NCBI GenBank assembly: GCA_036381195.1
Contig: DASVDH010000127.1
Location: 1 to 64,000, forward strand
Source: RSA9 sp036381195
Lineage (GTDB): Bacteria; Gemmatimonadota; Gemmatimonadetes; Longimicrobiales; RSA9
Direction of reading: 5' to 3'
Length of the DNA stretch: 64,000 nucleotides
Numbering within the stretch: the first letter of the stretch is position 1; the number at the start of each line of letters is the position of its first letter. The translations under genes were made by a program, and so were the position numbers. Below the pieces are notes generated by a model. The model was not told the DNA's origin. It ran no database searches and was given only the letters and a program-made list of their open reading frames with translations. Shown here in pieces: positions 17,648-25,554 of the stretch.

Positions 17648-17735
17648 GTCCGGCGCCGCGGGCACGCCTCGTGCGCCCGCCCCGCCACCACGGGCGGCGC
17701 GCCCGGCGCCGCCCGCAACGACCTGCGGCCTCGCC

Positions 17736-18608
17736 ATGGTGACCGTTTCGACTACGCTCGCGCCACCGCGCGCCCTGATCGATCTGCTCCGCGGCCGGCG
17801 CGTGGTCGTCCTGGCCGGCGCGGGGTGCAGCACGGAGTCCGGGATCCCGGACTACCGCGGCCCGCAGTCCGCCGGCCGGGTCCGGAAGCCGATGACGTAC
17901 CAGGAGTTCGTGGGGAGCGACGCGGCGCGCGCACGCTACTGGGCGAGGAGCGCCGTCGGCTGGCGGCGCATCGCGGAGGCAAGGCCCAACCCGGCGCACT
18001 ACGCGCTCGCGCGGCTGGAAGAGGGCGGCGTGGTGCGGGGCATCATCACGCAGAACGTGGACGGGCTGCACCACGCGGCCGGCAGCCGCCGCGTGGTGGA
18101 GCTGCACGGCTCGCTGGCGTGGGTGCGCTGCCTCGCCTGTGCGCGCACGCTCCCGCGCGCCGAGTACCAGGCGCAGCTCGAGGCGCTGAACGCCGGGTGG
18201 TCGGCGCGGCTGGCGCACGCGGCCGCGAGCGGTGCGCTGGAGGTCAAGCCCGACGGTGACGCAGAGCTCCCCGCGTGGGCGCTCGAAGGGTTTCGGGTGC
18301 CCGCGTGCGAGCAGTGCGGCGGGATCGTGAAGCCCGACGTCGTCTTCTTCGGCGAGAACGTGCCGCGCGAGCGCGTGGACGAGGCGTGGCGCCTGTTGGA
18401 GGAGGGCGACGTGTTGCTGGTCGTGGGCTCGTCGCTCGCGGTCTACTCCGGGCGGCGCTTCGTGCTGCGCGCGCAGCAGGACGGCGTGCCGGTCGCGATC
18501 ATCAACATCGGCCCCACCCGCATGGACGATGCGGCGGCGGTGAAGGTGGAGGGGCGTGTGGGGGAGGTGCTGCCCGCGGTGGCGGAGGCGGTGCTCGCGA
18601 GACGCTGA
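17736..18608 (+). CDS. Sir2-family NAD-dependent protein deacylase (sirtuin)
   Basis: A 290-residue cytosolic sirtuin that removes acyl groups from protein lysines while consuming NAD. It has GAGCSTESGIPDYRG (28-42; the common form has Phe, not Tyr, before Arg), TQNVDGLHHAAG (105-116), catalytic H124 in ELHGS, and zinc ligands C132/C135 and C191/C194. FGENVP, VVGSSLAVYS and INIGPTRMD complete the NAD site. The sequence style is closest to the class II (SIRT4-like) group, which is my inference. The frame is open upstream, but only an Ala/Pro-rich extension lies there, so I chose the ATG at 17736. It lies between two secreted serine hydrolase genes on the same strand with no obvious functional link. 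Confidence 0.93.
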   Translation: MVTVSTTLAPPRALIDLLRGRRVVVLAGAGCSTESGIPDYRGPQSAGRVRKPMTYQEFVGSDAARARYWARSAVGWRRIAEARPNPAHYALARLEEGGVVRGIITQNVDGLHHAAGSRRVVELHGSLAWVRCLACARTLPRAEYQAQLEALNAGWSARLAHAAASGALEVKPDGDAELPAWALEGFRVPACEQCGGIVKPDVVFFGENVPRERVDEAWRLLEEGDVLLVVGSSLAVYSGRRFVLRAQQDGVPVAIINIGPTRMDDAAAVKVEGRVGEVLPAVAEAVLARR

Positions 18609-18636
18609 TCGCGCGGGTGTCCCGGCGTGCGCGGCG

Positions 18637-18662
18637 CGGGCGCCTCAGCGGCGGCCAGGCGC
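18637..18662 (+). repeat. Dispersed 26-bp repeat, copy 1
   Basis: This 26-base stretch (containing CGCCTCAGCGGCGGCC) recurs identically at 24858-24883, about 6.2 kb away. Both copies are intergenic. See the matching entry. Confidence 0.7.
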
Positions 18663-18684
18663 GCCAACGGCCGGCGTGCGCCGC

Positions 18685-18710
18685 GCGGGCGCCGGATCCC
18701 GGGCGCCCGC
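18685..18710. terminator. GC-rich hairpin downstream of the sirtuin gene
   Basis: Perfect 9-bp arms (GCGGGCGCC / GGCGCCCGC) around an 8-base loop, 77 bases past the sirtuin stop. It lacks a U-tract, so it is a candidate terminator or mRNA-stabilising structure only. Confidence 0.35.
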
Positions 18711-18849
18711 CTGCCGGTCCGCGGAGCGGTGGTGCGGGGGTCGCGGGGGGGTGATCCAGGAGTCGCGGGGCGGCGCTGCAGTATTCGTTTTCCGGCGCTC
18801 CGAGCCGGATACAGTTTTGGATACTTCAGCCAGCGAGGGGAAGACGACG

Positions 18850-20016
18850 ATGTCCATGACGCCGCTCAGCCCGTGGGCCGTCCTGCGCGCCCTGGTCGCG
18901 TGCTTCGCGCTCGCCGCCGCCTGCTCGGGGTCGGACCCGAACGAGCCCGAGCCCGGCCCGCGAGCCGGCCTCCAACAGATCGTGGATTCGATCCGCACGG
19001 CCTACGGCCTGCCGGCGCTCGGCGGCGCGATCGTCACGGTGGACGCTGAGGAGTTCGCGATCGCCGTCGCGGGCGTGCGCCGGCTGCCGGGCGGGTCCGC
19101 GGCGACGACGGAGGACCTCTGGCACCTCGGCTCCAACTTCAAGGCATTCACGGCCATGCTCGCGGCCACGGCGGTGGACCGGGACGAGATCGAGTGGACG
19201 ACGACGCTGGCCGAAGCGTTTCCGGAGCTGGAGCCCACGATGCGCGAGGAGTACCGCGATGTGACGCTGCGGGACGTGCTGTCCCACCGCGCCGGGCTGC
19301 CCCGTGACCCGGCGGCGGAGGCGATCTCCGGGCAGGACCGCACCGCTCAGCGCCTGTCCGTGACCGCGTGGGCCGTGACGCAGCCGCCCGCCAGCGCGTA
19401 CGGCACGTACGCGTACACGAACACGGGGTACATGGTCGCTGCCGCGATGCTCGAGCGCGCAATGGGCGAGAGATTCGAGGACGCGATGGCCTCGCGCATC
19501 TTCGCGCCGCTCGGGATCGCCGACGCAGGCTTCGGCCCGCAGGACGCGGCCGGCGGCTCCGCGCAGCCGGTGGGGCACCGGTGGCAGGGTGGCCAGTGGG
19601 TCGCGGTCGAGCGCTTCGACAACCCGCCGGTCTACGCCTCCGCAGGCGGCGCCCACATGTCCATCGGGAGCTGGGCCCGCTTCCTCCAGGAGGTGCTGCG
19701 CGTGGAGGCCGGCAAGCCCACGATCGTGTCCGTGGAAGCCGGCCAGCAGACCACGAGCGCCGTGACGCCGATCAGCGGGGACGACGCCTACGGCATGGGC
19801 TGGGTCATCACGAGCCGGAGCTGGGCGGGTGGCAAGACGCTGACGCACGACGGCACCAATACCGCGAACAGCTCGGTGACGTGGATGGCGCCGCTCCGCG
19901 GCTTCGCCGTCCTCGCCGTCACCAACGCCTACGACGGCTCGCAGGACAGCCGCACCTGGCGGGCGCTGGACGCGTTGTCGGCACGGCTGATCGCGTACCA
20001 CCAGACGGGGCGGTGA
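18850..20016 (+). CDS. Lipoprotein class C beta-lactamase-like serine hydrolase
   Basis: A 388-residue protein of the same fold as the enzyme at 16136 but distinct in sequence. It carries a lipoprotein-type signal with C25 after LAAA and a Pro/Glu-rich tether (DPNEPEPGP), so it is probably membrane-anchored in the periplasm or outer membrane. The catalytic motif is S95-N-F-K98, the YxN motif is YTNTGY, and the third motif is HDG in LTHDGTNT. It lacks the C-terminal small domain of its neighbour. The start is supported by a GAGGGGA ribosome site. Hydrolysis of a D-amino-acid peptide or ester is likely; the substrate is unknown. Confidence 0.87.
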   Translation: MSMTPLSPWAVLRALVACFALAAACSGSDPNEPEPGPRAGLQQIVDSIRTAYGLPALGGAIVTVDAEEFAIAVAGVRRLPGGSAATTEDLWHLGSNFKAFTAMLAATAVDRDEIEWTTTLAEAFPELEPTMREEYRDVTLRDVLSHRAGLPRDPAAEAISGQDRTAQRLSVTAWAVTQPPASAYGTYAYTNTGYMVAAAMLERAMGERFEDAMASRIFAPLGIADAGFGPQDAAGGSAQPVGHRWQGGQWVAVERFDNPPVYASAGGAHMSIGSWARFLQEVLRVEAGKPTIVSVEAGQQTTSAVTPISGDDAYGMGWVITSRSWAGGKTLTHDGTNTANSSVTWMAPLRGFAVLAVTNAYDGSQDSRTWRALDALSARLIAYHQTGR

Positions 20017-20144
20017 AGGGGCCGGGGGCGGAGGCCGCCGCCGGTGCCGGCGCGCAAGGCGGCCATGAGGCACACCCACCCTCGTTCGACGGAGCGCCTC
20101 CAGACTCCTCGGCCGCGGCGCGACCCGATGCGCCGCGGCCTGTT

Positions 20145-22877
20145 CTACTCCTCGTGCAGCACTTCGGCTGGCTGGACCGCGAGCCCGCGCCGCGCGGGGC
20201 CGAGCGCGGCCAGCAGGCCGATTGCGACCATGATCGCGGCGACGATGGGAAGATGATGCGCGCCCTCGCCTCGCAGCCACGACCCACCCGCAACGCGCAT
20301 CCCCGCCTCGGCGAGGACGAGGCCGGCCAGCACGCCGGCGCCGAGCTGACGGGCCGCGCGCCTGAAGATGCCTGTGAGGATGCGGCGCGGGTCGGCGCCG
20401 AGCGCCGCGCGGATGCCGATCTCGCGACGCCGCGTCGCGACGGTGAACGACATCATGGCGTAGATCCCGGCCGCCGAGAGCAGCAGCACACTTGCGGTCA
20501 CCGCCGCGATCAGGAGGGCCAGGGCGAGAAGGCCCTCGCGGCGCCCGCGCTCCTCCTGCGATGCGGTCCCCAGATCCACGAACCGGAGCGCGGGGTCGGC
20601 GGCGTGCGCGGCCTCGCGGAGTCGGCCAACGAACGCCGCCGGCGCGGCGCCGCGCCGCATCCGGATGCCGAGGTGCAGGGGGGCTCGCGCGTCGGCGAGA
20701 GCGAGCGGCTGGTAGAGCTTCGGCGCGGCGGACTCGAAGGGAGGTGGAGGCGTGAACGCGGGGACGACGCCCACGATCTCGAGCCACGGGCCCGCTTCGA
20801 CCTCGCCCGTGCCGTCCTCGCCTCGCTCGACGCGCCGGACGCGGCGGCCGATGACGTTGCCATCCCCGAGCACTCGCTCGGCGAACACGCGGTCGACGAT
20901 GGCGGTGTTCGCGCCGCGGGCGGCATCGGCCTGCACGAATCCGCGCCCGGCCAGGACCGGGACGTCGAACACGGTGAAGAGGTCGACGTCGACCTCGTTG
21001 AACCACGCCGAGCTTCGGGTCCCGGCGCCTTCGACCTCGATCTGCCCGACCGGTTCGCTTCCGGGATAGTGGCTCGCGAACGCGCCCCCGGCGACCGCCG
21101 GCTCCGCCTCGATGCGCCGCAGCAGCTCGGCAGCGCTGGCGGCGAAGCGTGCCGCGATGGCTGCCTCATTGGCGGCATCGGGGGCCGCGGGTACGGCGCC
21201 CCCGGCGATCGAGAAGGAGGCATGGACGAACTCGTCGACCGGGTAGTCCGGCACGGCGGCGGCGCTCCTGGCGAACCGGCCGGCGCCGTAGAGCGCATAG
21301 GGCAGTGCGGCGACGGCGATGGCGACCTGCGTGACGATCAGCGCGGTCCACGTGCGGCCGAGCTGCATCCCGGAGCCGCGTGACGAGAGTCGCTGGAGAC
21401 TGCCCTGGACCGAGCGCCCCGTCGCCTGGAGCGGGGGAACGACACCGACGATCACGCCGGCGAGGATGGCCAGGCCCAGGACGTACGCGACGAGCACGGG
21501 AGAGAGGCGGAGGTCAATCCAGAACGGGAGCTCGCCAACCTCCCGGGTCGCCAGCGCTCGGATCCACTCGAACCCGACCTCGGCGATGGCCAGGCCGATG
21601 ACGGCCGCGGCCAGCGACAGCACCAGCGCCTCCGTGAAGAGCTGCGTCACGACGCGCCGGCGGCTCGCGCCCAGCGCAGTGCGCACCGCGATTTCGCCGG
21701 TCCGCGCCGCCGTCCGCGCATAGACCAGGGCGGCGACATTCACCGCCACGACGATCAGCAGCAGGCTGAGGCCGATCTGCACGGCCCGGTACTCCCATGC
21801 CCGCGCGGGGCTGTCCACGCCGACGAATGCGTGGGTGTACGGCCGGATCCAGGGACGGAGCCGCTCGTGCGTCGCTGGATGGGCGGTGGCCATGCGCCGG
21901 CCGATCGTGGTCAGCTCCGCCTGGGCCTGCTCGAGCGAGACCCCGTCGGCCAGCCGCCCGAACATCCAGATTTCCGGCCCGCCGCCGACCTCGTCCGCCG
22001 CTGGGTCCAGCCGGAGCGGCACCCAGTAGCGGTGGTCGACCGGGAAGCGGAAGCCCTCCGGCATCACGCCGACGACCGTGTGCACCGCGTCGTCGAGCCG
22101 GACCGTGCGGCCGATGATCGCCGAGTCGCCGCCGAAGCGGCCCTGCCACTCCTCGTACGCGATCACGATCACGGGCGGGGCGCCTTCTCGCTCGTCTTCG
22201 TCCAGGAGCGGGCGGCCCAGCACGGGCGCGACGCGCGCGACGCGGAACCCCGAGGCCGTCATGCGTGCGACCTCGACGAGGCCGCCGCCTCCGCCCGGGA
22301 TGGCGAGCATGCGAACGTCGTCCGTGAAGGCGGAGAGGTCGCGGACGGAGCCGAGCTGTTCGCGCCAGAGGAGGAAGTCGTGCAGCGCGTGCCGGTCCGG
22401 GCTGCCGGGGTTCGTGGCGTCCGAATTCTGGAGGGAGACCACGCGCTCGCCCTCGTCCAGCGGCAGCGGCGCGTCCATCAGCGCGTGGATGATGCCGAAG
22501 CCGCCGGCGCCGATCGCGATCGCGACCGCCATGCCGGCCACCGACACCAGCGAGAGCCACGGGTACTTGGCGAGCATGCGGATGCCGAGCTTCACGTCCA
22601 GCCAGGAGACACCGAGCCGGTCGAACAGGCGCAGCCCGCGCGCGGCGCACGCGTTCTCCCTGTGGCTCTCGATGTGGCCGAACTCGATGCGCGCGCGGCG
22701 CGCGGCCTCGGCCGGCGGGAGGCCGTGGCGGATCAGGTCCTCGGTCCGCAGCGCGATGTGGTGGCGAAACTCCTCGCGCATCTCGGCTTCCACGTCGGCG
22801 CGGCGAAACACGCCGCTCCAGAGCGAGCCCAGCCGGGCGAGGAGGCCGCTGAGCGCCGAGGATCCTGGAACGCGCAT
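20145..22877 (-). CDS. ADOP-type ABC transporter permease (MacB/FtsX duplicated), pair 1
   Basis: A 910-residue inner-membrane protein. The N-terminal prefix domain (about 20-85; EMREEFRHHIALRTEDLIRHG) is typical of the acidobacterial-type 'duplicated orphan permease'. It is followed by two copies of a MacB-like periplasmic domain plus FtsX helices. The first FtsX module is around residues 375-500 and the second in the last 130 residues (SFTVATRRREIGIRAALGADPRR). These permeases resemble MacB but are not encoded beside an ATPase, and their cargo is unknown. It lies 31 bases after a PadR regulator gene, the usual partner, so the two form an operon. The C-terminus LAVQPAEVLHEE is normal. Confidence 0.9.
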   Translation of the reverse strand: MRVPGSSALSGLLARLGSLWSGVFRRADVEAEMREEFRHHIALRTEDLIRHGLPPAEAARRARIEFGHIESHRENACAARGLRLFDRLGVSWLDVKLGIRMLAKYPWLSLVSVAGMAVAIAIGAGGFGIIHALMDAPLPLDEGERVVSLQNSDATNPGSPDRHALHDFLLWREQLGSVRDLSAFTDDVRMLAIPGGGGGLVEVARMTASGFRVARVAPVLGRPLLDEDEREGAPPVIVIAYEEWQGRFGGDSAIIGRTVRLDDAVHTVVGVMPEGFRFPVDHRYWVPLRLDPAADEVGGGPEIWMFGRLADGVSLEQAQAELTTIGRRMATAHPATHERLRPWIRPYTHAFVGVDSPARAWEYRAVQIGLSLLLIVVAVNVAALVYARTAARTGEIAVRTALGASRRRVVTQLFTEALVLSLAAAVIGLAIAEVGFEWIRALATREVGELPFWIDLRLSPVLVAYVLGLAILAGVIVGVVPPLQATGRSVQGSLQRLSSRGSGMQLGRTWTALIVTQVAIAVAALPYALYGAGRFARSAAAVPDYPVDEFVHASFSIAGGAVPAAPDAANEAAIAARFAASAAELLRRIEAEPAVAGGAFASHYPGSEPVGQIEVEGAGTRSSAWFNEVDVDLFTVFDVPVLAGRGFVQADAARGANTAIVDRVFAERVLGDGNVIGRRVRRVERGEDGTGEVEAGPWLEIVGVVPAFTPPPPFESAAPKLYQPLALADARAPLHLGIRMRRGAAPAAFVGRLREAAHAADPALRFVDLGTASQEERGRREGLLALALLIAAVTASVLLLSAAGIYAMMSFTVATRRREIGIRAALGADPRRILTGIFRRAARQLGAGVLAGLVLAEAGMRVAGGSWLRGEGAHHLPIVAAIMVAIGLLAALGPARRGLAVQPAEVLHEE

Positions 22878-22908
22878 CGTCGTCCGATCTCCTGAAGTGG
22901 GGGGGGCG

Positions 22909-23250
22909 TCACAGCTCCTGCGGCCTGGCCCGGAGCACCGCCCCGATCGCCTCCACCAGCCGATTCCAGCCCGCCTCCTCCTCGCCCAGCCGCCGCCGGC
23001 CCGCCCGGGTCAGGCGGTAATACTTCGCGCGCCGGTTGTTCTCCGACTTGCCCCACTCGCTCTCGATCAGGCCCTGGTGCTCGAGCCGGTAGAGCGCCGG
23101 GTAGAGCGCGCCCTGCTGGATCGTGAGCGCGCCGCCCGAGATCTGCTCGATGCGCAGCAGCACGCCGTAGCCGTGGACGTCGCCGAGCGAGATGGCCTTG
23201 AGGATGAGGAGGTCGAGGGTGCCGGGGAGCAGCTCGGCCTGGTCGGGCAT
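22909..23250 (-). CDS. PadR-family transcriptional regulator, pair 1
   Basis: A 113-residue winged-helix repressor. It has LLPGTLDLLILKAISLGDVHGYGVLLRIEQ at the N-terminus, the recognition region GALTIQQGALYPALYRLEHQG, and the wing SENNRRAKYYRLTRAGRRRL. It is the short PadR subfamily that lacks the long C-terminal dimerisation domain. I chose the ATG at 23250 because AGGAGA lies 6 bases upstream; an ATG six codons earlier has no ribosome site. Its promoter and operator are visible just upstream, implying autoregulation and control of the permease gene that follows. Confidence 0.92.
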   Translation of the reverse strand: MPDQAELLPGTLDLLILKAISLGDVHGYGVLLRIEQISGGALTIQQGALYPALYRLEHQGLIESEWGKSENNRRAKYYRLTRAGRRRLGEEEAGWNRLVEAIGAVLRARPQEL

Positions 23251-23252
23251 GT

Positions 23253-23277
23253 CGTCTCCTAGATTCATTAGGAGACG
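23253..23277. promoter_or_regulatory. 25-bp perfect palindromic operator for PadR 1
   Basis: CGTCTCCTA and TAGGAGACG are perfect 9-bp arms around 7 bases. The palindrome covers the predicted transcription start and the Shine-Dalgarno sequence of the padR-type gene, so a bound dimer would block initiation. An additional TCCTAA half-site sits in the promoter spacer (23295-23300). Confidence 0.7.
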
Positions 23278-23279
23278 GC

Positions 23280-23308
23280 AAGGTAAGATCGCTTTCCTAA
23301 GATGTCAA
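23280..23308 (-). promoter_or_regulatory. Sigma-70-type promoter of PadR/permease pair 1
   Basis: On the minus strand a perfect TTGACA (23303-23308) stands 17 bases from TACCTT (23280-23285). Transcription would begin inside the 25-bp palindrome. Confidence 0.65.
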
Positions 23309-23378
23309 GGAGAAGGATCGGGGGTGCGGGTCACGTGCCCGTCGTGACGAGCGCCTGCGCGATGCGCGCCAGCAGCGC

Positions 23379-23828
23379 CTACCCGTCCGCCTCGTCCCGG
23401 AACTCGCGGCCGGTCGCTGGCCGGAACGCGAGGTCGATGGCCAGCCAGATCGTGCGGGAGAAGGGATAGAAGACGAGCGGCACGAGGATCATCAGCACGG
23501 CGCCGCCGTAGAGCACGAAGTCCCAGGGCACGGCGGGCCAGAGCGTCACGATCGCGCCGAGCATGAACGCGCACAGGGCGAGCTCGGCGGTCACGAAGTT
23601 GAGCGTGAAGGCGCCGAGGAAGAAGTCGTTCTCTCCGCGGTCGAGGCGCAGGCCACAGGCCTCACAGCGCGGGCGCAGGCGGAACCAGGAAGCGAACACG
23701 CCGCCGGCGCCGCAGTTGGGGCAGCGCCGCCGCACGCCTCGCCAGAGGAGGACGCGGAGGCGGCGGGCGCTGAAGCCGCCGGCGGCGAGCCCGATCGTGG
23801 CGACGACGTCGCGGGAGTCGGAAGCCAT
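23379..23828 (-). CDS. DUF983 family zinc-ribbon membrane protein
   Basis: A 149-residue protein with a zinc ribbon (CPNCG at about 36-40 and CEACG at about 55-59), then two transmembrane helices (VTAELALCAFMLGAIVTLW and VLYGGAVLMILVPLVFYPF). It ends with the family-typical FSRTIWLAIDLAFRP. DUF983 proteins are widespread in alphaproteobacteria and related groups, sometimes near cytochrome oxidase genes, but their role is not established. The N-terminal 30 residues are an extra, weakly conserved segment. It is 128 bases downstream of the PadR 1 promoter region and reads in the same direction, from its own unseen promoter. Confidence 0.85.
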   Translation of the reverse strand: MASDSRDVVATIGLAAGGFSARRLRVLLWRGVRRRCPNCGAGGVFASWFRLRPRCEACGLRLDRGENDFFLGAFTLNFVTAELALCAFMLGAIVTLWPAVPWDFVLYGGAVLMILVPLVFYPFSRTIWLAIDLAFRPATGREFRDEADG

Positions 23829-23984
23829 ATGCGCGCATCTACCCCCGTCCGGCGCGAGCGGTGCCGCCGTCCGGGGGCGATGTCGCGCTGCGAGCGCGCG
23901 CCGATCACGTCGTGCGCGCGTCGCGCTCGATCAGTGCGTGCAGCGACTCGCTCACGCCGCCGAGGCCGGCGACGGCGGCGAGGA

Positions 23985-24467
23985 TCAACCGCCGGCGACC
24001 CTTGCGTAGCCTTCCAGGATCCGTGGCCAGCCGCCCTCCTCGTTGGCCACGCTCTCCCGGACCGACTCCCAGCCCGCGCCGTGCCGGTCGAAGCCCGAGT
24101 GGACCAGCGTGACCGTCGTTCGGCCCGCATCATCCTCGGCGAACGTGACGTCCACCCGGCTCGCGAGCGCCGGGTCGGCGTTCGGCACGAACCCCACGCC
24201 GATCATCCACGCGAGCGCGACATGGCGCGGCGGGTCCCACACCAGCACGCGGCCCCAGTCACACTCCTTCCCGTCCGTCGTGCGCTCGTACCAGCGGCCT
24301 CCCTCGTGCGGCTCGAGGACCACGCTCTCGAGCTCACCCGCCTGGAGGCGGTACGACCGCGGCCACCACGCGTCCCAGCGCTCGGTGAACACCCGGAACG
24401 CCCGCTCGATGGGCGCGTCCACCGTCACCGTGACCCGGACGTCCGCACTGCGCGTCTGCTGCGTCAT
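23985..24467 (-). CDS. SRPBCC (AHSA1/START-like) domain protein
   Basis: A 160-residue cytosolic protein with the helix-grip ligand-binding fold. Visible blocks are VTVTVDAPIERAFRVFTERWDAWWP at the N-terminus, VLEPHEGGRWYERTTDG, GRVLVWDPPRHVALAWMI and a terminal helix with ESVANEEGGWPRILEGYA. Its start ATG overlaps the stop of the upstream ArsR gene by 4 bases, so the two are translationally coupled. ArsR-plus-AHSA1 pairs are very common in soil bacteria, but the ligand and purpose are generally unknown. Confidence 0.9.
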   Translation of the reverse strand: MTQQTRSADVRVTVTVDAPIERAFRVFTERWDAWWPRSYRLQAGELESVVLEPHEGGRWYERTTDGKECDWGRVLVWDPPRHVALAWMIGVGFVPNADPALASRVDVTFAEDDAGRTTVTLVHSGFDRHGAGWESVRESVANEEGGWPRILEGYARVAGG

Positions 24468-24778
24468 GGGCTCTCCTCTCCTTCGGCCACCCGCCTGAAC
24501 TGCGCCAGGGCGTGGCTCCAGAACTGGTGGAAGTAGGCCTGGAGGGCCTCGACGCCCTCCGGGCGGAGCTGGTAGATGCGGCGCGTGCCGACGGCGCGGT
24601 CCGTCACGAGCCCCGCATCCTTCAGCACCTTCAGGTGCTGCGAGACCGCGGGCCGGCTGACGGGCAGCCCGCTCGCGAGCTGGCCGACCGCGCTGGGTCC
24701 GCGGGCGAGGCGCTCGAAGATGGCGCGACGCGTGGGGTCGCCGAGCGCGTCGAGGGCGCGGTCTACGTAAGTCTCCAC
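24464..24778 (-). CDS. ArsR-family transcriptional regulator (non-metal type)
   Basis: A 104-residue winged-helix repressor: ALDALGDPTRRAIFERLARG, then LASGLPVSRPAVSQHLKVLKDAGLV (recognition helix) and the wing RAVGTRRIYQLRPEGVEALQ. It ends with a helix containing FHQFWSHALAQFRRVAE. The metal-binding cysteines of true ArsR/SmtB sensors (CVC or similar in the recognition helix) are absent. This is the subgroup paired with SRPBCC proteins, as here. I chose the GTG at 24778 because the family begins at this point and because the earlier ATG would place the operator inside the coding region. No ribosome site is apparent. Confidence 0.88.
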   Translation of the reverse strand: METYVDRALDALGDPTRRAIFERLARGPSAVGQLASGLPVSRPAVSQHLKVLKDAGLVTDRAVGTRRIYQLRPEGVEALQAYFHQFWSHALAQFRRVAEGEESP

Positions 24779-24783
24779 GAACG

Positions 24784-24799
24784 GTAAGTAAATACTTAC
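24784..24799. promoter_or_regulatory. 16-bp palindromic operator of the ArsR regulator
   Basis: GTAAGTA and TACTTAC are perfect 7-bp arms around AA, 5 bases upstream of the GTG start. The AT-rich content stands out sharply from its surroundings and matches the palindromes bound by ArsR-type repressors of the SRPBCC-linked subgroup. It overlaps the expected -10 region. Confidence 0.7.
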
Positions 24800-24808
24800 G
24801 GATGTCGG

Positions 24809-24814
24809 TGTCAA
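24809..24814 (-). promoter_or_regulatory. -35 element of the ArsR/SRPBCC operon
   Basis: A perfect TTGACA on the minus strand, 9 bases before the palindrome. The -10 would fall inside the operator (for example TTACTT at 17-base spacing). Confidence 0.5.
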
Positions 24815-24857
24815 GAGGTGGGCCGTCCCCACCGACCGCCGGTTGCTCGCTGGCCGC

Positions 24858-24883
24858 CGGGCGCCTCAGCGGCGGCCAGGCGC
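24858..24883 (+). repeat. Dispersed 26-bp repeat, copy 2
   Basis: Identical over 26 bases to 18637-18662. It is followed directly by degenerate tandem copies of the same vocabulary (GTCAGCGG...), so it marks the edge of a repeat-rich spacer. Confidence 0.7.
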
Positions 24884-24898
24884 ACCAGCGCCTGCTCG

Positions 24899-25031
24899 GC
24901 GTGTCAGCGGATGGCGAGCGTGTCGGCGGATGGCGGGCGCGTCAGCGGCTGGGGGCGCCCTCAGCGGATGGCTGGCAGGCGTGTCAGCGGCTGCAGGCGT
25001 GTCAGCGGCTGCTGGCGTGTCAGCGGCTGCC
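24899..25031 (+). repeat. Degenerate tandem repeat, GGCGTGTCAGCGGCTG unit
   Basis: Seven imperfect copies of an approximately 18-base unit centred on GTCAGCGG. The last three (from 24978, 24996 and 25014) are nearly identical and exactly 18 bases apart. The final copy supplies the stop codon of the leftward lipoprotein gene at 25020-25022. Confidence 0.75.
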
Positions 25032-25439
25032 GGGCGCCGTATCCGGCGGGGCGGGCGGCCGCATCATACCCGGCCCGTATCCCGGCATCTGCCCGGGCGC
25101 AGCCGGCCGCTGCGTCGCAGCCGCACCGGTGTCCGCGGGCGGGCGCATGCCCGGCTGGCGGGGCATGTCGCCGTGCATCTCGCGGTGCATCTCCTCGTGC
25201 AGGCGCTGCCGCTCCTCGGGCGGCAGCGCGCGGATCCGCTCGCGCAGCTCGCGGTGCTCCTCGCGGATCTCCTCGCGGGCCTCGCGGCGCTCTTCGGCGA
25301 TGTCCTGCTGCGCCTCGCGGCGCTCCTCCGCCAGCTCCGCCTGCTCCTCGCGGATCTGCTCGACGTCGTCGCCGCCGTTGCAGCCGGCGGCGGCGAGCGC
25401 GAGTGCGGCCGCGAGTCCGGGTAGCGTCAAACGCTGCAT
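25020..25439 (-). CDS. Small lipoprotein with long charged helix and Pro/Met-rich tail
   Basis: A 139-residue lipoprotein: MQRLTLPGLAAALALAA followed by lipobox AAGC at C20, then a continuous Glu/Arg helix (about 25-85) built from near-repeats such as EERREAQQDIAEERREAREEI. After that comes a HEEMHREMHGDMP segment and a low-complexity Pro/Gly/Met tail. The helix resembles the dimeric stress chaperones of the Spy/CpxP type only in general style. The start has GGGGAGGG upstream. The 3' end of the gene runs into the tandem repeat, suggesting that repeat expansion has shaped the C-terminus. Function unknown. Confidence 0.65.
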   Translation of the reverse strand: MQRLTLPGLAAALALAAAGCNGGDDVEQIREEQAELAEERREAQQDIAEERREAREEIREEHRELRERIRALPPEERQRLHEEMHREMHGDMPRQPGMRPPADTGAAATQRPAAPGQMPGYGPGMMRPPAPPDTAPGSR

Positions 25440-25554
25440 TGGCGCCCTCCCCTCCACCGGACGCATCCACCCGCCCTCGTTCCCCACAGCGCAGCAACAG
25501 ACGGGCCGTGGCGCGGCGCTCCCCCGGCCGCCTCGAACGCAACGGGGACCCGCT

